Positions 54,783-62,824 of a stretch of 64,000 nucleotides of DNA are shown here, piece by piece (positions within the stretch are counted from its first letter, which is position 1; each line of letters starts with the position of its first letter). The DNA lies in assembly GCF_000067165.1 (NCBI RefSeq), contig NC_010162.1:9245001-9309000 (forward strand). Direction: 5' to 3'. The DNA is from Sorangium cellulosum So ce56. GTDB lineage: Bacteria > Myxococcota_A > Polyangia > Polyangiales > Polyangiaceae. The notes under the pieces are model-generated. The model saw only the letters and a list, made by a program, of their open reading frames with translations, was not told the DNA's origin and made no database searches. The position numbers and the translations under genes were made by a program.

Positions 54783-55730
54783 TCAGCCGCCCTTCGACGG
54801 GAGGCGGCCGGAGGTGGCCATGACGCGCCCGCCGCGGCCGGCGCTGACGTCCGCCAGGATGCGGTCGCGCTGCGCCCGGATCCGCTCTCCGAGCACGCGG
54901 TGGATCGCAGCCCTGAGGGCCATCCCTCCGAGCCCGCGCGTGACCGCGAAAGGCCCCGGCGCCGATCTCAGCCGGTCCAGGAGGATCCTCGGCGCCGTCT
55001 GCGCCGAGAGCAGGCGGGCGCCGTCGCGCCGGTAGAGCTCCGGGTAGCTCGAGCGGAGCTGCTCTCTCGCGGCGGCGTTGCGCGCCAGCGCGCGGACCAC
55101 GTCGGCCATGCTGTCCACCTCGAAGTGGATGGGCGCGTCGGGGACCACGACCAGCGCGTCGCCGGCGACGAGCGCCGTGAGCCACGAGTCCTCGGTCACG
55201 AGGTCGACGGGGAGCCGAGGGAGCGCCCCGGCAGGCAGGAGCCCACGATCGGCCATCACCGCGCCCAGCCGATCGCGATCGATGGCATAGAGGCGACCGG
55301 AGATGTAGTCCTGACCGAGGCTGGTCGTCAGCAGGCGGAGGACGGTGCCGAGCGGCGGCGGCGGCGCCCCGCGCGGCTGCTCGAAGGCCGCGGCGACGGC
55401 GGCGCGCGGAGAGCGCTCGAGGGCGCGCAGCAGGGCCGAGATGGAGCCCTCGGCGGGGCGCACGTCCGCGTCCGTGAACACGAGGCGACGGTTGCGCGCC
55501 CGGGCCACGAGGGCGTTCCATGCGTTGTTCTTTCCGAGCTCGCTCTCGATGACGGCGAGCCGCGGCTCCCGCCCCCGGAACGCCTCGACGACGCGCTCGG
55601 TGCCGTCGGTGCACCCGTTGAGACAGACGAGGATCTCGTCCACCTCGGGGCCGAGCCGCGACAGCTCGGTGAGGGTCGCCTCGATGGTGCGGACTTCGTT
55701 GTACGCCGGCAGGCAGATGCTGGCAGCCAT
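54783..55730 (-). CDS. Family 2 glycosyltransferase
   Basis: The ATG at 55730 is preferred because a GGAG site lies 5 bases upstream and the product starts directly with the GT-A fold (MAASICLPAYNEVRTIEATL). The 315-residue enzyme shows the nucleotide-binding start, VCLNGCTDGTERVV, and the metal-binding DAD (87-89) in LVFTDADVRP, then a VTEDSW motif near residue 190. GT2 enzymes add sugars from activated donors. The C-terminal half (YPELYRRDGARLLSAQTAPR) is helical and probably membrane-associated. Acceptor and sugar are not deducible. It is convergent with the epimerase across the CGCCAAG hairpin. Confidence 0.9.
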   Translation of the reverse strand: MAASICLPAYNEVRTIEATLTELSRLGPEVDEILVCLNGCTDGTERVVEAFRGREPRLAVIESELGKNNAWNALVARARNRRLVFTDADVRPAEGSISALLRALERSPRAAVAAAFEQPRGAPPPPLGTVLRLLTTSLGQDYISGRLYAIDRDRLGAVMADRGLLPAGALPRLPVDLVTEDSWLTALVAGDALVVVPDAPIHFEVDSMADVVRALARNAAAREQLRSSYPELYRRDGARLLSAQTAPRILLDRLRSAPGPFAVTRGLGGMALRAAIHRVLGERIRAQRDRILADVSAGRGGRVMATSGRLPSKGG

Positions 55731-55805
55731 CGACTCCGACGCATACCACCACGCCGGCTCGGGTGTCACGCGGCGCGCGCCGCGCGGGATGGCCGCCCAG
55801 GAACT

Positions 55806-55850
55806 GACGATGCCGACGATGCCGACGATGCCGGCGATGTCGACGACGCT
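55806..55850 (+). repeat. 9-bp tandem repeat
   Basis: Five 9-mers begin GACGATGCC, three identical and two degenerate, in the 300-base gap between the GT2 gene and the SMP-30-like gene. The rest of the gap (55731-56034) contains only a leader with ribosome site GAAGGGAGAG for the gene at 56035. Confidence 0.7.
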
Positions 55851-56034
55851 GACGCACCCGCATCCATTGCACGAATTTTACGCTTGGGTAAGTCTACTGA
55901 TTATGTTAGCGTCGGAACAACCCCGCGTGACTACAAAGTCCGCCGGAGGTTCGCGCCGTCGCGCTGGTTTCGCGCCTGACGTCATCGTGATCCTTGGGTG
56001 TGCCGGTCCAGGTGCGGCGCTGAAGGGAGAGCTC

Positions 56035-57672
56035 ATGCACAGGCTTGTTGCGTTCGTGCTCGCTGGCACGGTGCTTCTGGGGGCCTCGCCGCCGGCGCAT
56101 GCGAAGCGCCCGGTCCTCGCCGAGGGCTCGCCGATGCACGGCACCAATGGGATGAATGTGGGGCCGGATGGTCGGCTGTACGTCGCGAGCTTCCTTGGCA
56201 ATGAGATCGCCATCGTGAACCGCAAGAGCGGAGCCATCGTGGATCGGCTCGACGCGTCGGACGGGATCGATGGCCCGGACGACCTCACGTTCGGCCCGGA
56301 TGGCTCGCTCTACTGGACCTCGCTCATCCCTGGCAATGTCGTGCGGCACGCGCCGTCCGGCGCGATCACCCAGCAGTTCGTCGCGCCGGGGGTCAACCCC
56401 ATCACGTTCTCCGATACGGGGCGGCTCTTCGTGGCGCTCGACTTCTTCGGTGACGGGCTCTACGAGGTCGATCCGGAGCTGTCGGCTCCGCCGCGCCACA
56501 TCGCGAGCAACCTCGGCTTCCTGAACGGCATGGACTGGGGGCCCGACGGCAGGTTGTACGGGCCGATCTGGACGCAAGGCAGGGTGATCAGCATCGATGT
56601 GGACTCCTGCACCGGCGCGGTCGACCCGGAGATGGAGTGCGACCTCCAGACGGTCGCGGACGGCTTCTTCATCCCCGCGGCGGCCAAGTTCGACGGGCTC
56701 GGCCGGCTCCACGTGGTCGATCAGAACGGCGAGGTGGTGCGGATCGACATCGAGACGGGCGAGAAGGAGGTCATCGCGGAGCTCACGCCGGGGCTCGACA
56801 ACCTCGCCTTCGACCCGCAGGGCAATCTCTACGTGTCGAGCGCCAGCGACGGCTTCATCGTCCGGATCAGGCCGAACGGCCAGGAGCACACGATCATGCC
56901 CGGCGGCATGATCATGCCCGGCGGCGTGGCCGTCACGACCGAAGGATGTGCCGAGTCGGTCTATGTGGCCGATCTGTCGTCGCTGCGGAAGTTCGATGGA
57001 GACACGGGCGCTCCGCTGGGCGTCGAGCGGTCGTTCCTCGGCCAATCGGAGTTTCACGCGCCTGCCACGGTGTCGGCGGACGGCCCGAATTTGATCTTGA
57101 CCGCGTGGTTCAGCAGCGTGGTTCAGACCTACGACCCGGCGACGGCGACGGTCCTCGAGACGTACAGCAACTTCGTCTCGCCGCTCAACGCGGTCCGGTT
57201 CCAGGGAGATCTCGTGGTGGCCGAGCTCGGCGCGGGGCCTGGCGCAGCGCGCGTCGCCCGCCAGACGGGCGGCGGCCCCGTGACGCTCGCGCCGATGACC
57301 GTGCCCTCGGGCCTCGCGGTGTCGGGAGGCGACCTCTGGGCCGCCGACTGGGCCACGGGCCAGATCCTCCAGGTGGCGGCGGGGGGCGTGACGCTCTCTC
57401 CGCCGCTCGTGGTGGCCGACGGCCTGGATCAGCCGGAGGGGATGGCCGTCGATCTGGACGGCACCCTGCTCGTCGTGGAGGTCGGAAAGCGCCGCCTGCT
57501 GCGCGTGGACCCGTCGACGGGGGACACCTGGGTCGTGAAAAAGCACCTCAAGGTGGGGCTCGACGCAGTGACGGGGACGGTGCCGACCTATGCATTGAGC
57601 AGCGTCGCCGTGGGCCCGTCAGGGACGATCTATGTCTCTGGCGACAAGGACAACGTGCTCTATCGATTCTGA
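56035..57672 (+). CDS. Secreted SMP-30/NHL-like beta-propeller protein
   Basis: The 545-residue protein has a signal peptide (HRLVAFVLAGTVLLGASPPA, cleavage after AHA). It consists of many blades of the SMP-30/gluconolactonase type: NVGPDGRLYVASFLGNEIAI, DDLTFGPDGSLYWTSLIPGN, NGMDWGPDGRLYGPIWTQGR, DNLAFDPQGNLYVSSASDGF and EGMAVDLDGTLLVVEVGKRR. The regular GPDGRLYV motif marks the strand after each turn. Two propellers may be present, given the length. Conserved calcium ligands of true SMP-30 cannot be confirmed, so lactonase activity is not assumed. The ATG at 56035 has a GGGAG ribosome site 5 bases upstream. A scaffold or binding role outside the cytoplasm is likely. Confidence 0.85.
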   Translation: MHRLVAFVLAGTVLLGASPPAHAKRPVLAEGSPMHGTNGMNVGPDGRLYVASFLGNEIAIVNRKSGAIVDRLDASDGIDGPDDLTFGPDGSLYWTSLIPGNVVRHAPSGAITQQFVAPGVNPITFSDTGRLFVALDFFGDGLYEVDPELSAPPRHIASNLGFLNGMDWGPDGRLYGPIWTQGRVISIDVDSCTGAVDPEMECDLQTVADGFFIPAAAKFDGLGRLHVVDQNGEVVRIDIETGEKEVIAELTPGLDNLAFDPQGNLYVSSASDGFIVRIRPNGQEHTIMPGGMIMPGGVAVTTEGCAESVYVADLSSLRKFDGDTGAPLGVERSFLGQSEFHAPATVSADGPNLILTAWFSSVVQTYDPATATVLETYSNFVSPLNAVRFQGDLVVAELGAGPGAARVARQTGGGPVTLAPMTVPSGLAVSGGDLWAADWATGQILQVAAGGVTLSPPLVVADGLDQPEGMAVDLDGTLLVVEVGKRRLLRVDPSTGDTWVVKKHLKVGLDAVTGTVPTYALSSVAVGPSGTIYVSGDKDNVLYRF

Positions 57673-57814
57673 CCCAATCGCGACGAGGCGGCGCTGTTCT
57701 CGTTCGCCCTCACCCCCTGAATCCGGATGTGAGGCGCGCGACCTGCTGCGCTGGCCAGGAGCAGCGGGCGGCCCATAGAGGATGAGCCCCGTTTCGCGTA
57801 AGCTCGCGGGCTGC

Positions 57815-59098
57815 ATGACCGTCCCGACGCTGACACGAAGAGACCTCAACCGGGCCACGCTCGCGCGGCAGATGCTGCTCGCGCGGGAGCAAACGTCGGT
57901 CGTCCACGGGATCGAGCGGCTGATCGCCCTCCAGGCCCAGCTGGCGCGGCCGCCTTTCATCGGGCTCTGGTCGCGGCTGGCGGCGTTCCGGCGCGAAGAG
58001 CTCGTCCAGCTCGTCGTGCGCCGCGAGGTCGTCCGGGCGCCGTTCCTGCGCGGCACGCTGCACCTCGTGAGCGCAAGGGACTACCTGGATCTGCACCCGG
58101 TCATCGCGCCGGTGCTCCACGCCGCGACGCGGTCGGTCCTCCGCGAGCGCGCGGACGCCCTCGACATCGCTCGGCTGGTCGCCCTGGCGCGCGCGTACTT
58201 CGACGCGGAGCCGCGGACCATGGACGAGCTGCGCGATCACCTGGCCGAGCTCCACGCCGGCGGCGACGTGCGGGCCATGGCCCTCGCGGTTCGCATGCAC
58301 CTGCCGGTCGTCCAGGTGCCCGGCGAGACCCCATGGGGATACCCGGGAACGGCGGACTTCGCCCCGGCGGCGTCCTGGCTCGGCAAGCCGCTCCGCGACG
58401 GCGGCGCGCCGCAGGCGCTCGTGCTCCGTTACCTCGCGTCGTTCGGCCCGGCGACAGCGACCGATGTGCAAACGTGGTCCGGCCTGACCCGCGTCAAGGA
58501 GGTGCTCAACGCTTTGCGAGAGCAGCTCTCCGTGTTCCGCGACGAGCGAGGCCGGGAGCTCTTCGACCTGCCCGACGCGCCGCGGCCGCCCGCGGACACC
58601 GCCGCGCCGGCGCGGTTTCTCCCCGATTACGACAATCTCCTGCTCGCGCACGACGACCGCACGCGGGTCATCGCGGACGAGCATCGCCCGCGCATCGTCA
58701 TGTCCGCCAACCTGCGCATCCTGCCGACGTTCCTCGTGGACGGGTTCGTGGCCGGCACATGGACGATCGAGCGGAAGAAGGCCACGGCCGCGCTCGTGCT
58801 CGAGCCGTTCGAGGCGCTTGGCAAGGCGGCGCGCGAGCAGCTCGCCGAGGAAGGGGAGGCGCTCCTCCGATTCATGGAGGAGGACGCCGGCGCGTTCGAG
58901 GTGCGCTTCGGGAAGGCGGGAGCCGCGAAGGCGCCTGCCGCGCGAGCGAAGGCGAAGAGCGACGGAGCCGCCAAGGCGCCTGCGGCGGGGGTAAAGGCGA
59001 AGAGCGGTGGAGCCGCGAAGGCGCCTGCGGCGCGGGCAAAGTCGAAGAGCGGTGGAGCCGCGAAGGCGCCGGCGGCGCGGGCGAAGGCCACGAGATGA
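57815..59098 (+). CDS. Winged-helix (HTH_42) protein with basic repeat tail
   Basis: The ATG at 57815 gives MTVPTLTRRDLNRATLARQM, the usual start of winged-helix DNA-binding (HTH_42/YcaQ-like) proteins; the ATG at 57782 is possible but has no proper site. The domain of about 360 residues includes REEVVRAPF-like (RREVVRAPFLRGTLHLV), RVKEVLNALREQLSVFRDER, FLPDYDNLLLAHDDRTRVIA and FVDGFVAGTW-type (LVDGFVAGTWTIERKK) motifs. The C-terminus is a tail of four 15-residue repeats (GGAAKAPAARAKAKS; 45-bp DNA repeats), like histone H1-type basic tails. This should strengthen nonspecific DNA binding. YcaQ relatives are crosslink-repair glycosylases, so a repair role is possible. Confidence 0.85.
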   Translation: MTVPTLTRRDLNRATLARQMLLAREQTSVVHGIERLIALQAQLARPPFIGLWSRLAAFRREELVQLVVRREVVRAPFLRGTLHLVSARDYLDLHPVIAPVLHAATRSVLRERADALDIARLVALARAYFDAEPRTMDELRDHLAELHAGGDVRAMALAVRMHLPVVQVPGETPWGYPGTADFAPAASWLGKPLRDGGAPQALVLRYLASFGPATATDVQTWSGLTRVKEVLNALREQLSVFRDERGRELFDLPDAPRPPADTAAPARFLPDYDNLLLAHDDRTRVIADEHRPRIVMSANLRILPTFLVDGFVAGTWTIERKKATAALVLEPFEALGKAAREQLAEEGEALLRFMEEDAGAFEVRFGKAGAAKAPAARAKAKSDGAAKAPAAGVKAKSGGAAKAPAARAKSKSGGAAKAPAARAKATR

Positions 59099-59164
59099 GG
59101 CCGCCAGCTGCCCCCCTCATTTTAGTGGCATTGTGGCGAGAGAATTAGAAAGCAGGGCGACGGA

Positions 59165-62100
59165 CTACCGAGGACGAGCGCCGCTGGAGCGGCCGCCGAC
59201 CCGCGACCGCGAGAGTCGGCGCCGAAGCGCGGCTCCGGCGACAGCGAGATAGAAGGCCATGGTTCCGCTACCTGCCGCCGCTGGCCCCATGGCGCAGCCG
59301 TGGTCCCGCGGCGATCGCTCTCCGGGGCCGCTCGATGAGCTCGATGACCCGGTGTTTTCGTCGCCTCCGGCACCCGCAGCGCTGCTCGATGTGGTAGCCG
59401 CCCCTGGGCCGCCGGCGCTTCCTGCACCGTTCCCGCCGTCGCCGCCAGCAGTGCCCGTCGAGCTTCCGCCCGCCGAGCCAACGGACGAGCTCATTTCGCC
59501 TGCGCCGCCGGCGCCGCCCACACCACCAGCGCCGCCAACGGCGCTGTCGCCGCCAACGCCACCAGAGCCGCCAGCACCGCCAGCACCACCCGCGTCGCCA
59601 ACGCCACCAGAGCCGCCAGCACCGCCAACGCCACCAGCACCGCCCGCACCGCCAGCACCACTTGTGTCGCCCGCACCGCCAGCACCACTTGTGTCGCCAG
59701 CACCGCCAGCGCCCCCCGCGTCGCCAGCGCCGCCTACGCCACCAGCGGCGCCCGCGCCACCAGCGCCGCCAACGCCACCAGCAGCGCCCGCGCCACCAGC
59801 GCCACCGGCGGCGCCCGCGCCACCAGCATCACCAGCGCCGCCAACGCCACCAGCACCGCCCACGCCGCCGCTTCCGCTGCCAGCGCCGCCCGCACCGCCG
59901 TCTCCACCGCCAGCGCCGCCCGCACCGCCGTCTCCACCGCCAGCGCCGCTGTCTCCACCCGGGCCGCAACCATTGTCCCCGGCGCTCCGCGGCTCGGGAT
60001 CGTACAGCTCCGCGTTCGTGTTCCCGTCCACGACGAGGACCTTGTCGCCCGGAAGCAGCGCGGTCACATGAGCGAGGTGGGACATCACGGTGGATGGGGC
60101 GGGTGTCCAGGAGTTCGTCGAAGGACGATAGATCTGCGCGACCGTCCCGCCGATGGCGAGCACCTCGCCCGTCGACAACAGCAGGGCCGAGTTGTTCACG
60201 CCCGACCCAATCAACATCGGCCCCGTGGGTGTCCAGACGTTCGTCGCCGGGTCGTAGACCTCCGCCGTCGTGTCGACGACGAGCACGCGGCCGTCCAAGA
60301 GCCGCGTCGCCGCAGGGTGGCTCCGAGGCGTCCCCATGGGTGCCGCCAGCGACCAGGTATGGGTCGCTGGATCGTAGATCTCGGCGCTGGCGACCGCTAC
60401 CGCGGTCGAGGGGCCCGTGCTGTCTTCGAGGCCGTTGCGCCCGCCGACGACCAGCACCCTGCCGTCTTGCAGCAGCGTCGCCGCGTGCTCCGCGCGCCCG
60501 ACGTTCATCCGCGCCACAGGGACCCAGGTGTCGTCGACCGGCCGGTACAGCGCGGCCGATCGGATCCTGTCGATGGTGTACGGGTCGAGGGGGTCAAAAA
60601 ACATCTCACCTCCCGCGATGAGCACCTCGCCGCTCCCGAGCAAGGTCGCCGTGTGTTTGGATCGCCACACGCCGTCCGGCGCGGCCAGCGTCCAGACATC
60701 CGTCGCCGGATCGTAGATCTCGTTGTTCAACTCCAGCGCTGGAGAGTCGTTCGGGATACCGCCGCTGATGAGCACCCTGCCGTCGGCGAGGCGTGTCAGA
60801 TCGGGAGAAGACCGCGCGAAGTTCAAGGGAGCCGCCGTGGAGAGCGTCATGCTGGAGGGGTCGTAAAGCTCGTTGACCGCAATCGGGCCGATGCCGCCCG
60901 CGATCAGGATCTTTCCGTCCGGGAGCTCCACTGCCTTTGCGAAGTTCCGCGGCGTGTTCACCGGTCCGATCGGCGTCCCTGCGGGAGCGGCCGAGGGATC
61001 ATAGATCTCGGCCCCCGGATGGCGCAGGCCGCCGACGAAAAGGACCTTGCCATCCGGAAGCAGGGTCGCCGTACCTGCGCGGCGGGCCCCGTCGTTCACG
61101 GGACCTGACGAGAACGTTCGCGTGCTCGGATCGTAGACCTCGACCGGGTAGGCAATGTGGAGGTTCGATCCCATGCCCGAGACGACGACCCGCCCATCGC
61201 ACAGCCGCGTCGCCGTGTGCCTGTCGCGCGGCACGCTCAGCGAGCCCGCGGGCGTCCATGCGTTGGTGTCAGGATCGTAGACCTCGGTCGCGACCCCCCA
61301 GCTGGACACCACAAGCACGTCGCCGTCCTCCAGCAAGGTCGCCGTATGCCCGGATCTGGCTTGAAGCATGCTCGGCCCCGGGGTCCACGCGCCGGTGGTG
61401 GGGTCGTAGATCTCGACGCTGGAGGAGCTGTTGCTCGCCGCGGTCCTGCCTCCCGCGACCAGCACGCGGCCGTCCAGCAAGCGCGTCGCCGTGTGGTCAT
61501 TGCGCGTGATGGCCATCGCGGGCGTCGGCGACCAGCCGCCCGTCGCGGGATCGTAGATCTCGGCGGTGGCCGCCGCGAGGCCCCCGGCGACGAGCACCCG
61601 CCCGTCGTCGAGCACCGTCGCGGTATGCGCCCCCCGCGCCCAGGTCATGGGCGCGGTGAAGGTCCACGTGTCGGTCGTGGGGTCATAGAGCTCCGCCGTG
61701 CCGAGCGCCCCGCCGCCACCCGTGACGAGCACCCTGCCGTCAGCGAGCAGGGTCGCCTGGTGATCCCCCCGCGGCTCGTTCATCGGAGCAGCAGGCACCC
61801 AGGCGTCGAGCGCGGGATCGTAGATGGCCGCGGTGGCGACCGGGAACAGCGTGAAGTCAGTATCCTGCTTGTATCCGCCCGCGATGAGCACCCTGCCGTC
61901 CGCGAGCGAGGTCGCCGTGTGCACCTCGCGGAGCGTCGCCTCGGGTGCGGCCGTGACGGTCCACGCCGGGTCGACGAGGAGCGGCATGCCTGTCTCCTCG
62001 ACCCAGAGCGAGATCACATCGCCTTGCACGTCCAGCCGGGTCGCGATGCGCCCGAGCGGCGAAGCATAGGCCTCGGGAGCCGACACGAGGATCCGCGCCT

Positions 62101-62650
62101 CCCCTGCCGCGTCGAGGACCTCCACGCTCGCCCCGCGGCGCTGGAGGCGCGCCCCTTCGACCTGCCACGAGGCGAGCGGTCCTCCGGCCGGCGCCCCTTC
62201 CGGGAACCAGAGCCATTCCTCCACACCGTGTCGCTGCGCAGTCCAGAGCGCAAAACCGCCCGCGCGAGGGTACGCGAGGGCGGCGCCGGCCTTCTGGCCT
62301 TCGCCGCGCACCCCGAGCTCGCGCACCTCGATGCCGAGCCCGCCCGGCAGGTCGAACCGCACGGCCCCGCTCCCGTCCGAGGGGAACGCGAGCGACAGGC
62401 CACCTCGCGACGGGCTCGGCGCGAGCTCGAAGCCCCCCGCGACGGGCCGGAGCGCATCGCCGCCGCGGAGCACGGCCCGGGCGCGCTCCTCGAACTGCGC
62501 CTCCAGCGCCTCGACATCGAGCGCGTCGCCCGCAGGCGCCGCACATCCGACGCTGCATGCCAGACCGACGAGCAAGAGCGCCGCCCCCCATCGCACGAAG
62601 CACCACGCAGCAAAGCGCCACGCAGGGCCGAGAATCGCCCCTGAGCCCAT
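59165..62650 (-). CDS. Secreted kelch-repeat protein with Gly-rich linker and MYXO-CTERM-like tail
   Basis: The ATG at 62650 has a GGAGG site 4 bases upstream. The 1161-residue protein has a signal (FVRWGAALLLVGLACSVGCA), possibly lipidated. An N-terminal beta domain (about 30-220) is followed by about fourteen kelch-like blades (about 230-900), each with HTATxLxDGRVLVxGG and YDPxTxxWxPxxxM. A linker of more than 180 residues consists of GGAGGAGGAG, GGVGGAGDAGGAG and GDTSGAGGAG units. The end has DHGCAMGPAAAGSGTMAFYL, a hydrophobic helix and a RRRLSRSR cluster, resembling the MYXO-CTERM sorting tag that anchors surface proteins in myxobacteria. The DNA encoding the linker is strongly repetitive and may vary in length. 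Confidence 0.85.
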   Translation of the reverse strand: MGSGAILGPAWRFAAWCFVRWGAALLLVGLACSVGCAAPAGDALDVEALEAQFEERARAVLRGGDALRPVAGGFELAPSPSRGGLSLAFPSDGSGAVRFDLPGGLGIEVRELGVRGEGQKAGAALAYPRAGGFALWTAQRHGVEEWLWFPEGAPAGGPLASWQVEGARLQRRGASVEVLDAAGEARILVSAPEAYASPLGRIATRLDVQGDVISLWVEETGMPLLVDPAWTVTAAPEATLREVHTATSLADGRVLIAGGYKQDTDFTLFPVATAAIYDPALDAWVPAAPMNEPRGDHQATLLADGRVLVTGGGGALGTAELYDPTTDTWTFTAPMTWARGAHTATVLDDGRVLVAGGLAAATAEIYDPATGGWSPTPAMAITRNDHTATRLLDGRVLVAGGRTAASNSSSSVEIYDPTTGAWTPGPSMLQARSGHTATLLEDGDVLVVSSWGVATEVYDPDTNAWTPAGSLSVPRDRHTATRLCDGRVVVSGMGSNLHIAYPVEVYDPSTRTFSSGPVNDGARRAGTATLLPDGKVLFVGGLRHPGAEIYDPSAAPAGTPIGPVNTPRNFAKAVELPDGKILIAGGIGPIAVNELYDPSSMTLSTAAPLNFARSSPDLTRLADGRVLISGGIPNDSPALELNNEIYDPATDVWTLAAPDGVWRSKHTATLLGSGEVLIAGGEMFFDPLDPYTIDRIRSAALYRPVDDTWVPVARMNVGRAEHAATLLQDGRVLVVGGRNGLEDSTGPSTAVAVASAEIYDPATHTWSLAAPMGTPRSHPAATRLLDGRVLVVDTTAEVYDPATNVWTPTGPMLIGSGVNNSALLLSTGEVLAIGGTVAQIYRPSTNSWTPAPSTVMSHLAHVTALLPGDKVLVVDGNTNAELYDPEPRSAGDNGCGPGGDSGAGGGDGGAGGAGGGDGGAGGAGSGSGGVGGAGGVGGAGDAGGAGAAGGAGGAGAAGGVGGAGGAGAAGGVGGAGDAGGAGGAGDTSGAGGAGDTSGAGGAGGAGGVGGAGGSGGVGDAGGAGGAGGSGGVGGDSAVGGAGGVGGAGGAGEMSSSVGSAGGSSTGTAGGDGGNGAGSAGGPGAATTSSSAAGAGGDENTGSSSSSSGPGERSPRDHGCAMGPAAAGSGTMAFYLAVAGAALRRRLSRSRVGGRSSGARPR

Positions 62651-62824
62651 ATTCCTCCTGTTCCTTGCGGACCGCCCGACCGAATCGCGGGTGTCCTCTC
62701 CCTGCGGTGCGGCTCGCCCTCCTGACATTCACATCGCCAGGAGGCCATGCCGCTGTGGAGCGCAGGAGGCCCATCGATGGACGATGGCTCGGGTCGCTGC
62801 GACCGACCTGCGGAGTCGCTCGAC

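Noticed and set aside
59259..60071. Pro/Ala-rich plus-strand frame over the Gly-rich linker region
   Set aside because: It is the complement of the repetitive Gly-rich linker of the kelch gene. A PPAPPAPP protein read from it is an artefact.
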